Part shown: positions 10,019-21,539 of the stretch, in pieces
Layout: every line of letters starts with the position of its first letter
Numbering within the stretch: position 1 is the stretch's first letter
DNA from: Cladopsammia gracilis
Taxonomy: Eukaryota; Cnidaria; Anthozoa; Scleractinia; Dendrophylliidae
Length of the DNA stretch: 64,000 nt
NCBI GenBank assembly: GCA_022457155.1
Contig: JAJGOT010000415.1
Coordinates: 441,501 to 505,500, forward strand
Direction: 5' to 3'
Program-made: the position numbers and the translations under genes
Notes under the pieces: model-generated
What the model was told of the DNA's origin: nothing
Database searches by the model: none
What the model saw: the letters and a program-made list of their open reading frames with translations, nothing else

Positions 10019-10913
10019 CTAAACAAAGAAAGAAAGAAAAAAAAAACAGAAAAATGTGTTGAAAATGTGACCAGATGTACGGTTATCTATGAGCGGTTAA
10101 TATCACTGTATTCAGTAATAGCCCGCTTATCAGAACCTGTATTATCCAAGTAAGCCTAAACAGGTTCTTATACATGTACACAATGTATGTCTGATGTCTG
10201 CTACAAAACTGGGTTGTTTAGGTTCTGTGTAGAATGGTTCTTATTTTTCTTTGGAGTAAAACATCTTGTTTCTGATAAAAAAGGAAGGTGACTACACATG
10301 TAGTCCCTTGCTTCTATTTCATGAACATGCATTATATCTTTTACGACTTTATTCTTACCAAAATACAAGTCAAATAATTAACAGTTGTAGTGCGAAAGCG
10401 AGTGCAATACCACCCGATACTTAGCTGACGAGGCTGTAGGCCAAGTTGGCTATAATCAGCCGATACTGCGTAAGCTTAAGCACTATAACTATTTTATAAT
10501 TCAACAAAAGACAGTTTTGATTGGATTTCAGTCGATTGCACCTTTGATTTTTCGAACTTCTGGTCAAGTTTGCATTTTTTCACATCATGACCATGTTCTT
10601 CCGGTCAAACATTTAAAAAAAAATTATTCAAACATTTTGTAGCTTTTGTCATGTTTTTATAAGAATAATTATTTAATAAAAAAAGAGGATAATACCCTTG
10701 CCCGAAAGCTATGCAGACATTGTTCTCAAATACACTGTACCAGCCACAAAGCCAAATGGGGGTTGAGGAGGGTGGGGGTTCATTGAACATGCCAAAACCA
10801 AAAGGGTTTGTAGGGGTCTGGCCCTATGGAGAGTTAGACATGACGCCTTACAAAGAAATAGAAACATTATTTTGAAGTGGCATACATGTATGCAGTAAAA
10901 GGAAAAAGCATAC

Positions 10914-11339
10914 CAGTGGTGGTTGTTTTTTCTGTTGTTGTTGTTGTTGGCTTCATTTCTGTGGGAGAAGGATCACCTGTTGTCTCAGAATACTCTGCTT
11001 GGAAACCACGATCAGGATCAAACGAGGAATAAAACTTCACGAACATTTGCTGTCCACTTGACACCTTCGATGTCAGGGTTGAACTGGTGCAAAATCGCCC
11101 CAAATATGAAGAGTTTTCTGTAGGGCCATCGAAAAACTCCACACGACTACAATAATCAGCATTGCAATTATCGCACATGCTGCCCATGTGAAAATCTTTG
11201 ATGGTCACGTTCACACGTTTGCCAGCTGATGCAGTGATGATCCAGAAGCAATTCCTGCCTGTAGGGTAGTTGCTGTTAGGATAGTTGAGGCTGCTGAATG
11301 AACCATTACCAGATAATTGGATTGGTGCAGCAGGACATT
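10914..11339 (-). CDS. Gene A exon 5: CUB domain 3 plus Thr-rich stalk
   Basis: A 426-nt phase 1-1 exon (acceptor CATTTTCAG, donor GTATGC). It encodes a CUB domain (CPAAPIQLSGNG, SSLNYPNSNYP, NCFWII, MCDNCNADYCSRVEFFDG, RFCTSS, FQAEYSE) followed directly by a Thr/Pro-rich stalk (TTGDPSPTEMKP then runs of Thr). The stalk looks like a mucin-type O-glycosylated spacer lifting the CUB domains off the membrane (inference). It is paralogous to 48764-49204, whose stalk has diverged in length and sequence. Confidence 0.85.
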
Positions 11340-11406
11340 CTGAAAATGACATGGTAACCATGAGATTCTATAAAAAAATGTTGCAAACTATTAACACTTT
11401 TCTTTT

Positions 11407-11456
11407 TAACACTTAACACTTTAACACTTTAACACTTTAACACTTTAACACTTTTC
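11407..11456 (+). repeat. 8-bp tandem repeat (AACACTTT)n
   Basis: Five to six tandem AACACTTT units with slight variation, in the intron just upstream of gene A exon 5. The rest of 11460-12530 shows no feature I can support. Confidence 0.75.
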
Positions 11457-12534
11457 TTTTTAACACTTATCTTTACACTTTTTTTAACACTTATCATTTT
11501 TTCAAAATAGAGGAACCCTTTCTGAGAAAGTAAGAACCTTCGTAGGCAAATTCAAAGCCCAAAGTTCAAGCCCAAGCCTCGAGATTCTGTCATGTTGTTC
11601 TGTCTACTGCGCTTATGCACATAAACACTTTGCAAAAACCGAAAGCCATGACAAGAAAAGTTATAACAATGAAAGCTGTAACAATGATGCAACTGGAAAA
11701 AGGCAACATGTGACAGCTGTGTGTTTTAAGAATTATCATACAAACCCACAGTGTTCTCACCAGGATTTTGCCTTGGGGAGTCGCAGGGCCCCCTCTGCTG
11801 AAAAATAGGGGCCCTGTAAGAATATTAGAGGGACAGAATCACTCCAAAAGGTCTGTTACATGAAGTACCTACATGTACCTGATCCAACATGGCGAACAAG
11901 ATGTTTACGATTTGATAGCGATGCTTACCCAAACCTTCACCACGTACGTGTGACCAACGAGGGTTAAGGCAATAAAATAAAAGGCTTTAAATTTTTTTGA
12001 TAAATGCTTTTATTCATTTGAACAAGCAAAATGCTGGGGTGTTCGATTGACCATTAAACTACTCAAACATTCAAAAGTCCTTTTGACTCAAAGCTTGCTC
12101 CTGCGCCCTAACGGGCGCATCTTCTTGGCTTTTGGTGCGCCATCTCAAATTTTTTTTTTGCGGGAATCCCGCAAGGCTGCGGCCTGGTGAGAACACTGAA
12201 CTCACCAGGTGATCGAGTAGAACAACTCTGTCGTGGTCATTTTCCATGAATTTTAAACCCCCTTAATTAGTGGTACCAAACCACGAAGGCACCTCTGCCA
12301 CTTTTATATGGAAGTCGCCTCCCCTGGCACATTGAATTGATCAAGTAAATGTAAAGGATTTCACAAAGACCATGTACATTTTATAAAGTGATTCTTTTGC
12401 CTAACTACATGTAAATGAAGGCAAATGGAACAAATGCTTGGTTGAGCTCTTTTGTTTGCCTTAAAGCAGAAGAAAAGACAAATAATCATATTAAAAAAAA
12501 TCATGCTTCGATTTTCTTGACCGTACCCATACAT

Positions 12535-12690
12535 GTACTTCAATTTAGCGCCCTCCTTCCAAAAAGCGCCCCCTTTCGATAATTTTCGAATATGTGCCCC
12601 CTTTGAATGTGTTTTTGTTAATAAGCGCCCCCATTCTAACAAGTGCCCCTATTCTAATAAGCACCCCTATTCTAATAAGCACCCTTTTCT
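12535..12690. repeat. AATAAGC-GCCCC-type interspersed repeat
   Basis: Repeated TTCTAATAAGCACCCCTA phrases (about 18 bp, four imperfect copies) preceded by GCGCCCTCC/GCGCCCCCTTT. A similar phrase recurs at 19050-19105 (AAATAAGTGCCC). Probably the end of a transposon family; boundaries unclear. Confidence 0.45.
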
Positions 12691-13035
12691 TATATTATAG
12701 TATTACAGCACCGTCAGACTACTTATCAACCGAGGTTCATCTTTCCTTTAATTGCTCACATACGTAATGCCGCATTACAAATTAGGTCTTCGTCTGAGTT
12801 TCTTAACTATTACGTCCATGTGTGTGCATAATTCCTTCAAACGAGTGATCTCTTCAAATTTTGTGGCAATTGCTCGGCTGGTTGTTCTGGCCAGAAAGGA
12901 TCCAGGGACAGCAAGATTCAAGATTCTTGCGCAGTGTGACTCTTTGAAGGCGGACGCGTTTTGATAGCGTCCGTCTCTTTGAGAAATGTTCATCTAAATT
13001 TCTAGCCTTTCGCCGCTGGTGGGAACAATATCTCT

Positions 13036-13902
13036 ATGGGGAACGATAAAGAAGACAAATCATCCGCCGACCGTAAAGAACGAAAACGATTAAGAGAGAA
13101 TAGCGCACCTACAGATGACGACAGTGATGAACACGTGGCGGCCATGACAGATGAAAGCCGTTCAACAGATGCTCGTCTTGACGCTTTAGATGAGAAGCTA
13201 AACAGAGTTCTGTCAGAACTTAAAGAAATTCAGTCTTTAAAGAGTATGATTATTGATTTACGAGAAGAAGTCAAAGATCTGAAAACGTCACTTACGTTTG
13301 CACATGAAAACATCGCGCAACTTCAGAAGGAGGTAGGGAAAACAACGGCGATTGTGGACGAACATAGCGACGACTTAGATTTTATAGATGCTGACCTTGA
13401 GGCTCTTAAGCGAAGAAACATAAAGCTTGAAGCATATACCAGGAGAGAAAACATTCGAATCTATAACATAAAAGAAGAACCAGAAGAAAAAACTGAAGAA
13501 GTAGTAAGAAAAGTCTTCATACATCAAATGCAAATTCCCTCAGATGCTGTTAAAGGCATTCGTTTTGAAAGAGTGCACCGAATCTCAAGTGCAAAACCTA
13601 AAGACGAATCCCAACGCAACACAAGACCTATCATAGCAAAGTTCAGCCACTATCAAGACAAAGAACATGTACGCTCTTTTCTAAAGAATTTGCATGGAAC
13701 GGGCATAGGGATCTCCGATGATTATCCAAAAGAAGTGGACGATATACACAAGGCACTGTATCCAGTCTTGAAGAAAGCGAAACAGGAACATAAAAAGGCC
13801 TTTTTTAACTTCGATAAATTAATTATCGATGGGCAGATCTACCGTGGAAAAGAAACCAAGAAGCTCCCCTATTATGGAAACATTATGAAATACTCTGTAT
13901 AA
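13036..13902 (+). CDS. LINE ORF1 protein (coiled coil, RRM, C-terminal domain)
   Basis: 288 residues. The N-terminus is acidic/basic and disordered (1-45), then heptad-rich coiled coil (about 45-135, e.g. LDALDEKLNRVLSELKEI and DLREEVKDLKTSL). An RRM-like region starts at RRENIRIYNIKEE (about 140-215), and a C-terminal domain (RPIIAKFSHYQDKEHVRSFL onwards) resembles the L1 ORF1p (Transposase_22) fold. Known role of the family: trimeric RNA-binding chaperone coating the LINE RNA. The start is the first ATG of the open frame and precedes a complete domain set. Confidence 0.85.
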   Translation: MGNDKEDKSSADRKERKRLRENSAPTDDDSDEHVAAMTDESRSTDARLDALDEKLNRVLSELKEIQSLKSMIIDLREEVKDLKTSLTFAHENIAQLQKEVGKTTAIVDEHSDDLDFIDADLEALKRRNIKLEAYTRRENIRIYNIKEEPEEKTEEVVRKVFIHQMQIPSDAVKGIRFERVHRISSAKPKDESQRNTRPIIAKFSHYQDKEHVRSFLKNLHGTGIGISDDYPKEVDDIHKALYPVLKKAKQEHKKAFFNFDKLIIDGQIYRGKETKKLPYYGNIMKYSV

Positions 13903-14157
13903 TCCCGAGAACGGCGAAAGAGACACCTTGCTGGTAACGATAAATTATCTGTGTTTTTATTATGCTTATGTGTTTGTGTTGTGTTTGCCTATAACTCTGT
14001 GCGGGAAATTATTATTTTTTATTACATGCAGTATATATAGAAAGAAACCAGGAAGTCGTGTGTATAGAAAATCGAAACATCACTCTGGTTTTCGACTCTT
14101 AGTGTTCAAACTATTCAGATCAATGAGGAAAAAAACTATTAACAAAATACTTGCTAG

Positions 14158-17100
14158 ATGGCGAAGGCATTTAAATTAGTTTTCCTCAATGTAAGGGGTG
14201 TTGGTAATTTTCAAAAGAGAAGAACTATATTCACGTGGTGTCGCAAAAGAAAAGCTGACATCATATTTCTACAAGAAACACATTCTCGAATAGAGCAAGA
14301 GAAACAATGGACAAATGAGTGGGGTGGAAAAATTGTTTATTCGCATGGAAGTCCAAATTCTTGTGGAGTTGCAGTGTTAATTAGAAACGGCTTTAATTGC
14401 ATAATTCAAAACACGGTGTCAGATCCCTCAGGGCGTTTTATTATTCTTAAAGTAACAATAGAAGATAAAATTTACGTCTTAATTAATATTTACGCCCCAA
14501 ACAAGGACAAACTGACCTGCCAATTTTTCAAAAATCTACATAAAACACTACAAACAGAAAATCTAGATTGCGAGGAAAATATTATTTGTGGTGGAGATTT
14601 TAACTGCCCGCTAAATCCAAAGCTTGACAAAAAAGGTGGTGTAATGGTACCAAGGAAAAACGTAATAGACAACATCCAATGTCTACAAAATGAGCTTGAT
14701 TTGGTTGATATTTGGAGAATCAAAAATCCTCAGACCAAAAGTTACACCTGGAGCCAAAGCTCGCCACAAGTATTCTGCCGGTTAGATTATTGGTTAATAT
14801 CAAACAATTTGCATGATTTTGTGGAATCAACAGATATAACTCCAGCGATAAAAACAGATCACGCAGCAATTGACCTTGTTTTAAAGGACTCACATCGAAG
14901 TGTCAAAGGTCCTGGCTACTGGAAAATGAATGTATCTCTTCTTGAGGATAAACATTACCTGAATGAACTAAAAAATAATTTTCCAGAATGGAAAACAACT
15001 GGCATAAATAACCTTTCAGATAAACGCTCCGTCTGGGATTGGTTGAAATATAAAATCAGAAACCATGCAATTTTTTATTCCAAACAAAAGGCAAAAGAAC
15101 GGAATGCTAGGGAGAAACTCTTACAAACTACTTATGAAGAAGCAACAAAGAGATACGAAGAAGTTCCTTCTATCATTAATCAAAACCTTTTAAATGAAGC
15201 GAAAGAAGTCCTAGAAAATTTTTACGAAGAAAAAACGAAAGGTATCATAATTCGCGCGAGAGCTCGTTGGCATGAACACGGAGAAAGAAGTTCAAAGTAT
15301 TTTTTAAATTTAGAAAAACGAAATAACGTTAAAAAGCATATTAGAAAATTATGCGTAAGCGGAGTCATTACAACTGATCCTTATAAAATACTTGAAGAAC
15401 AGAAACGCTTTTATCGCAGTTTGTATGAATCGCAATTCAATGACACCAACATCAAAATCAGTGAACCGTTCTTAAGCAATTTAAATATACCAACATTATC
15501 AGAAGAACAAAAACAATCATGCGAAGGTGAAATATCTTTTGTGGAATTAGAGTCTGTTTTAAACAGCTTCCAAAACAACAAATCACCTGGCAATGACGGA
15601 TTACCAATAGAATTTTATAAAATCTGCTGGAACTTAATTAGCGAATCCTTTATGGAATGTGTACAAGAGTCTTTTAAATATGGAGAAATGTCCAGCTCGC
15701 AAAGAAAGGCAGTCATCACTTTAATTGAGAAACAAGGTAAAGATCGAACACTGATAGAAAATTGGAGACCTATATCTCTAATTAATGTTGATGCTAAAAT
15801 CATTTCAAAAGTAATTGCAGTTAGGGTTAAAAATGTCTTGCCAAACATTATCCATCACAATCAAACAGGTTATGTGAAAGATCGCTACATCGGAGAAACG
15901 GTAAGATCGATTTTTGACGTCATGGAATTCACAGACAATGAAAACATTCCGGGCATTTTGATTTTTATTGATTTTAAGAAAGCATTTGATACTGTAGAAT
16001 GGCACTATCTTTTTGACTGTCTTAAAGCTTTTAACTTCGGGCCTGATTTAATTAAGTGGGTCAAAACATTTTATCACAACATTGAGAGCTGCGTTATAAA
16101 TAATGGCTTAGCATCAGATTTTTTTACCCTAGCGCGAGGTGTGAGACAGGGTGACCCACTCTCTCCGTACCTCTTTCTCCTAGTCATTGAAACCTTGGCA
16201 ATTTCTATTCGTAAAGATCCAAAAATCGAGGGAATTAAAATAGGCAACAATGAAATAAAAATTTTACAATATGCAGATGATACTACTGCGGTCCTTTCAA
16301 ATTTGGACTCGGCAAACGCTCTATTTCAACAACTAGATCATTTTAAAAATTTATGCGGACTTGAAATCAACAGTTCAAAAACGGAAGGTATGTGGATTGG
16401 GTCTCAAAAGAATAACGATGAAAAACCACTCGGTATAAATTGGCCAAATGAACCCATTAAAGCCTTGGGTGTATTTTTTACATATGACCAATTATTACTC
16501 TATGAAAAAAATTTCCGAGATAAACTAGATAAGATGAAGAAACTTACAAACATTTGGTCATCAAGAGGGCTATCTATTTATGACAAAGTTACTATAATTA
16601 AATCTCTACTCATCCCCAAATTAGTCTACGTGTCTTCATTATTACCAACTCCATCAGACATTATTAGACAAGTTAATCATATAATTTTCACCTTTTTATG
16701 GAAAGGAAAAGATAAAGTGACGAGGCTTTCGGCCATAAACACTCTCGAAGAAGGTGGTATAAAAATGATAGATATTGAAAGTATGATCAAGGCCTTAAGA
16801 CTGGCTTGGCTGAAAAGAATTTTTAATAATAGTGATAGTACATGGAAGTTCTATTTTATACACCTTCTAAAACAACTTGGGGATTTATTAATCTTTGAGT
16901 GCAACTATTCGATAAAGGATCTTTCAACAATCTCAACTTTCTATAGAGAACTTTTGCTTTGGTGGTCAGAATTTCGAGATCTTTTCTTTGAAGAGAAATA
17001 CTGGCTCTCTATAATCTGGAACAATAAAGACATTAGAATTGATGGAAAACCTGTTTTTTACAAAACTTATTACAACGCCGGAATTTGGACTGTCAATGAT

Positions 17101-17853
17101 TTGTTACTAAATCTAAATAATATAAATGCTTTCGAAATAATGAGGAAAAAAATTCCAAAAGCCAATTTTCTCACATGGATTGGTCTTAGACACTCTATAC
17201 CGTGTAACTTAAAAACACTTGAGAATAAGTTCGATATGCGCCTTCCTTATTTTAAGTGTAACAACGTTATTTTTGATATTTCAGAAAAGAAATCGAAAGA
17301 CTTCTATTCATTAATAATAAGCAGGAAAGCTCAGCTACCAAACAATGCTACGAAACTAAGACAAAATTTTAACTTAACTGAGGAAGAATTAAAACTTGCT
17401 TACGCCCTTCCTCATAACGTTGTATATGAACCTTATGTAAAAGCCTTTCAATACAAAATTTTAAATTCAATCCTCTATACAAACAAGAAATTATTTAAAA
17501 TTGGTTACAGTGTACACGAAAACTGTACCTTCTGTAACAGTGAAACTGAAACATTAGACCACCTCTTTTTTTACTGTTCTTTCTCGAATACATTTTGGAA
17601 ACACTTTGAAAGATATTATTTTACGGTAACAAAAAATTTAAGAGTTCTCAGCATTCAAGAAATCATCATAGGCATAATAAACTCGCCTTGTCCCTTACTT
17701 AATTATTTAATATTAATCGGTAAGTTATATATCTGGGATTGTAGAAAAAAGAATATACACCCGTGCATTGAAGGTTACAAACAAAAAATCAAAATTAACT
17801 ATCAGACAGAAAAGTACATTGCCTCAAAAAATAACGATCTGTTAAATTTTTAA
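14158..17853 (+). CDS. LINE ORF2 protein (AP endonuclease and reverse transcriptase)
   Basis: 1231 residues. AP-like endonuclease at the N-terminus: LNVRG (10-14), LQETHS with the catalytic Glu (40), GGDFN (about 145-149), CRLDYWLIS and TDHAAI (about 232). The reverse transcriptase has NNKSPGNDGLPIEF (about 473), RQGDPLSPYLF (about 662) and the catalytic YADD (about 705-708). A C-terminal C-x2-C-x8-H-x4-C knuckle (about 1122-1139) is typical of L1/Tx1-type elements. All motifs are intact, so the enzyme may be functional. A 255-bp spacer separates it from ORF1. Confidence 0.92.
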   Translation: MAKAFKLVFLNVRGVGNFQKRRTIFTWCRKRKADIIFLQETHSRIEQEKQWTNEWGGKIVYSHGSPNSCGVAVLIRNGFNCIIQNTVSDPSGRFIILKVTIEDKIYVLINIYAPNKDKLTCQFFKNLHKTLQTENLDCEENIICGGDFNCPLNPKLDKKGGVMVPRKNVIDNIQCLQNELDLVDIWRIKNPQTKSYTWSQSSPQVFCRLDYWLISNNLHDFVESTDITPAIKTDHAAIDLVLKDSHRSVKGPGYWKMNVSLLEDKHYLNELKNNFPEWKTTGINNLSDKRSVWDWLKYKIRNHAIFYSKQKAKERNAREKLLQTTYEEATKRYEEVPSIINQNLLNEAKEVLENFYEEKTKGIIIRARARWHEHGERSSKYFLNLEKRNNVKKHIRKLCVSGVITTDPYKILEEQKRFYRSLYESQFNDTNIKISEPFLSNLNIPTLSEEQKQSCEGEISFVELESVLNSFQNNKSPGNDGLPIEFYKICWNLISESFMECVQESFKYGEMSSSQRKAVITLIEKQGKDRTLIENWRPISLINVDAKIISKVIAVRVKNVLPNIIHHNQTGYVKDRYIGETVRSIFDVMEFTDNENIPGILIFIDFKKAFDTVEWHYLFDCLKAFNFGPDLIKWVKTFYHNIESCVINNGLASDFFTLARGVRQGDPLSPYLFLLVIETLAISIRKDPKIEGIKIGNNEIKILQYADDTTAVLSNLDSANALFQQLDHFKNLCGLEINSSKTEGMWIGSQKNNDEKPLGINWPNEPIKALGVFFTYDQLLLYEKNFRDKLDKMKKLTNIWSSRGLSIYDKVTIIKSLLIPKLVYVSSLLPTPSDIIRQVNHIIFTFLWKGKDKVTRLSAINTLEEGGIKMIDIESMIKALRLAWLKRIFNNSDSTWKFYFIHLLKQLGDLLIFECNYSIKDLSTISTFYRELLLWWSEFRDLFFEEKYWLSIIWNNKDIRIDGKPVFYKTYYNAGIWTVNDLLLNLNNINAFEIMRKKIPKANFLTWIGLRHSIPCNLKTLENKFDMRLPYFKCNNVIFDISEKKSKDFYSLIISRKAQLPNNATKLRQNFNLTEEELKLAYALPHNVVYEPYVKAFQYKILNSILYTNKKLFKIGYSVHENCTFCNSETETLDHLFFYCSFSNTFWKHFERYYFTVTKNLRVLSIQEIIIGIINSPCPLLNYLILIGKLYIWDCRKKNIHPCIEGYKQKIKINYQTEKYIASKNNDLLNF

Positions 17854-18440
17854 AAAAAATGGCCAGAAAAATATCTCTCTTTAATCTAGTTTCCTTTTTT
17901 TTTCTTCTAGTTAGTGCTTTAAATGCATGTAATACGCGTTTTATAAAAAAAGACAGTAATTGCGCAACTGTTTTTTTTTTATCAAGACTATTTCCCAGGT
18001 AAAGAAACTGTAAGTAGCTGTAACTAAGTGTAAGTGCAAAGTGAGTAACGCTTGTTAGTAACTGTAATTGTAAGTAAGTAAGTAAGTAAGGTAATCATGT
18101 AAGTTTGTAATCATGTAAGTTTGTAAGTAGTGTTGTAAGTGTTGTAAATAAAAGTTCTGTTCGATGCAAAAAAAAAAAAAAAAAAAAAAGTCCATTTTCA
18201 AGTCTCCTCCATGCGACAAGGATCCTTTTGACAGGATCACCGAATTGGACATCGAAGATGCCGCACCAGAAAGCTTTTATTTATTGATGCAAGTGACACT
18301 GTCAAAGCTATCGGCGTTGCAATTTTTAAGCAAAATGTTCTAGGCAGATTTTTTAATAAATCCTATCAGCTGTATTTTTGTAGTTTTTGTTCCATGTTTT
18401 TAAATTGTATTCTTTATCAATTTTAAAGTTGCATGGTTTT

Positions 18441-18720
18441 ATACAGTCAACTCTCTCAATGGACACCTCTATAAGACGGACACTTCTACAAGACAGGCAC
18501 CTCTATAAGACGGACACCTCTATAACACAGACACCTCTATAAGATTGATGCCTCTATAAGATGGACACCTCTATAAGACAGACACCTGGTGTTGGTCCCT
18601 GCCATTCAGTTTTTCAGTCATTTCACTGTTGACTAAACTCTCTATAAGCCAGACACCACTCTAAGATGGACAGTTGGGGCCGGTCCAGACAGTGTCCGTC
18701 TTAGAGAGAGTTGACTTTAT
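18441..18720. mobile_element. MITE with internal ACACCTCTATAAGACGG tandem repeats
   Basis: Inverted ends AGTCAACTCTCTCAATGGACA and TGTCCGTCTTAGAGAGAGTTGACT. The left half holds about seven 17-bp units (ACACCTCTATAAGACGG with variants), which also pair with the right end. Confidence 0.65.
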
Positions 18721-18871
18721 ATAATATCTTTTGACATTAGGTATATATTATTTTGCTGTATACAGTTTTAATTTTTTTCTAGCTTTTTTCTTTTTTCTAA
18801 GTTTGTATGTTTAATCTTAGTTAGGACCTTTCTGAAAACCACATAATTGTGATTGAAAGTTTCCTAATAAA

Positions 18872-18874
18872 AGA

Positions 18875-18905
<31 letters not shown>

Positions 18906-18965
18906 TATTATTATTAAAAAAATTATTATTATTATTGTTATTATTATTATTATTATTATTTTTAT
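18872..18965 (+). repeat. (ATT)n microsatellite
   Basis: Imperfect ATT/TTA repeats over about 95 bp, following an AATAAAAG, possibly the tail of an unrecognised retroposon. Confidence 0.8.
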
Positions 18966-19145
18966 TATCAAATAGATTAAAATTCCCGTATATTTGTTAC
19001 TGTTACAGTTTCTGTAATTGTTCCTTCTGAACATTTGGTTGTTTCTCAAAAAAGAAATAAGCGCACTGTCCCAAATAAGTGCCCAGTCTCAAATAAGCAC
19101 CCTCCCTTGAGGTACCAAATCAAGTCATTATGGTAGTGCACATAC

Positions 19146-19544
19146 CTGGAGGGGTGTAGTCCAGTTGAGTGTAAGATGCTGTGAACCCTTTAAAGTTCTT
19201 TGGAGCTGGGGGATCAGAGAAAAATCTCACTCTGAGCCGTTCATTACTTGAATAATATGTCTGTGGAGTAAATCTGTTATCAATGCATATTTTTCCACTC
19301 GCAGGATTACTATTTATCTGGTCACTAAGAACCAGGAAGCCATCAAGAATCTCCAGATAATCACACGTACAGGCATCACCTCCACACTTGTGTATTGCCA
19401 TGTCTGTAACTTCTAACTTCACACGGTTGCCTTTGCTTGCGGTAATTTCCCAGAAGCAGTTCTGGTTGTTTGGATAATTCCTGGGAAAGTAGGGACTGGT
19501 GATGACACCTGACATGTCTGTTAACTGTAATGCATTTGGGCACA
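19146..19544 (-). CDS. Gene A exon 4: CUB domain 2
   Basis: A 399-nt phase 1-1 exon (acceptor TTTCTTAG, donor GTATGTGC) encoding a full CUB domain: CPNALQL start, SGVITSPYFPRNYPNN, NCFWEI core, then KCGGDACTCDYLEILDG, GKICID and the final F-T-A-S-Y strand. It has six cysteines, two more than the canonical CUB, in a tight C-x4-C-x-C cluster that could form an extra local disulfide. The CDYLEILDG segment keeps the acidic residues expected near a CUB Ca2+ site. It is paralogous to 52154-52549 in gene B. Confidence 0.85.
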
Positions 19545-19959
19545 CTAAGAAACACAATATAAAAAGAGTTACTTTTTCTCACATACAAAAAAAAACTCAG
19601 CGTATGTGAAATAATTATAGCATACACTGTAGATCAAACATTAAACCCACCAAATTTCATGTATACAGACTGTACAAGAATAAGAAAAATGCAAATATTA
19701 AAATACAATTGAAGGGCTCAGAATAACACTGTGCTAAGTGACTTTTTTGGAAAAAAACATAAAAGTTTCTCCAAATTAGCTGATATTTGGCATACGGACT
19801 TGTTTTTATGTTGTAATTGTCCTGTATGTTTTTCACTGGTTTTGTGCTTCATTTTCTAGAAAAAAAAAAAACGGTCCAAAAATGCGGTCGGCCGTAAACC
19901 TCAAACAAACACTGCCGCCTTCATTCCTTTTGGGATTACTGTTTTCACTACTTTTTAAC

Positions 19960-20470
19960 CGCTAAAGTTGTTCCCTTCACTTGATAAAACCGCAAGCTGT
20001 TCGTTTAACTGCTGTTAAACCGCTTAAGTTGTTCGTTTCAATTGAAAAATGCGCAAGTTGGTCAGGGTTACGGTTACCGTTAGGGTTAGGAAAAACACGG
20101 AAAAAGCGCAAGTTGATGGTTTCACTGCCTTTAAACAGCTCAAGTTGTTCGTTTCACTCGGAAAAAGCGCAAAGTCGTTTGTTGTGCGGCTTTTAATAAA
20201 CCTCTCAGGTTGTTCATTTCACTACGGCTAAACCGCTTTTGTTGCTCGTTTCACTTAACAAAAAACAAGGAAAAAGCACAATTAAGTTGTTCGCTTGACT
20301 ACTTTTAAAGCACTTTTAACTTGTTGGTTTCACTGCTGTTAATTAAACCGCTTAAGTTGATCGTTTCACTTAATAGAATAATATACTACTAAAAGTTGTC
20401 CGTTTCACTTTAAAAAAGGCACAAGGTGATTGTTTCAGTAATCAATCTCTCAAGTTGTTCCTTTCATCAA
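19960..20470 (+). repeat. Degenerate tandem repeat (AAGTTGTTCGTTTCACT units)
   Basis: The phrase 'TTAAACCGCT-AAGTTGTTCGTTTCACT' with AAAAAGCGCAA spacers recurs at least eight times with heavy drift. No constant period, so it is an old minisatellite. The following 20.5-21.3 kb has open stretches without recognisable protein. Confidence 0.5.
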
Positions 20471-21539
20471 TAAAACTGAAAGAAAAAACAAAGCACTGCA
20501 GCGTGTTGTCTTTGTGTTATATGCTCCTTGGGATTACTGTTATGAATACTGATCAAGATAGACATTTGAAGAGCTGGGTGCATAACCGTTTCATGTCGAA
20601 TGTCAGGCGTTCAGTTTTATTTATTCTCACTCAGATAGCGAACCTATCTGCCAATGTCGCAAAGCATGTCGGGAAATTCTATGCCAAATCCGAAATGGAG
20701 TTCCGAAATGGAGTTCCCACCCAAAAAATTATAAATATAAGTCTGGGAGCACTTCGGATATCGGGCATTTCGACCACGGCACAGTTTGGCAAATGGGCCA
20801 CAACTCACAACGCTGCCCCTTTTCTGATCCGAAACGATTGCAGACTTTCCCGCTGGCTCGTATTGTCCACCAAGGTCCATTTTTCACCACGAGCGCTAAA
20901 TGGCGCTTTAGACACAGTAAGGCACGACAAGAAACACGACTCGTTTCTTTGAGAGATGCTAGAGACTTAAGGATTTCCGGACTTCATGATGTCCTTCCAT
21001 CACCGAGCGGGCCTTAGATGGCTTAAACCAGTACTCAACCACTGAGTTGTTCGCTGTTCAACCATGTAATGTTGTAGGCTCGATTTCCGCCGCTTTCTCG
21101 CGTCCGGTCTCTGAGAGAGCGGGCTCGTTTCCCGAACAGTGGCTGGTTATCGAGCCTAGTAATGTTGTCGCAAGTGGCGAACGGCATCGACGAGCCCGCC
21201 TTAAATAACGTTATGTTCGTTCAGTTCGTAGGCGCGGGTCAGGAGTATTGCAGTCGCATATTCTCACGACCAATCTGCTTTTAGTAAATTTATGACGTTG
21301 TTTAGAAACGTCTAGCTGCAGGTTTGGAAGGAACTACGGTCGGATTGTACACAGTCAAAGCACTAGAGGGCCAGAACTCTTCTTTATTACAGGTAAAATT
21401 TGTCAAATTCCTTAACGTAAGTACCAATTCGACACTTCGGCAATGCTTACGACACCAAAACAAGCCTGTACACGAGAAATCAACCATTTTTAAGCAAAGT
21501 GAAAAAAAAAAAAACCACCCAAAAAGTCACTTAGTGTAA

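Larger units (their letters stand above)
12960..18189 (+). mobile_element. Full-length L1-type LINE with two intact ORFs
   Basis: ORF1 (13036-13902) and ORF2 (14158-17853) are both uninterrupted. The 3' UTR carries a TAAG-type microsatellite (about 18072-18090), an AATAAA at 18147 and a 22-nt poly(A) tail at 18168-18189. The 5' boundary is uncertain (somewhere in 12700-13035) and I found no convincing target-site duplication. It sits antisense in the CUB2-CUB3 intron of gene A. Intact ORFs plus a clean tail suggest a young insertion. A second, damaged member of the family is at 24835-29421. Confidence 0.85.

Noticed and set aside
14490..16005. Minus-strand frames of 60-77 residues
   Set aside because: Shadows of the LINE ORF2 on the other strand.
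18168..18230. Target-site duplication of the intact LINE (GTCCATTTTCAAG after the poly(A))
   Set aside because: No matching direct repeat found upstream of ORF1 in 12300-13035, so the 5' end was left open.
20455..20952. 165-residue plus-strand frame
   Set aside because: Begins inside a degenerate tandem repeat, shows no domain, and overlaps equally open frames on the other strand.
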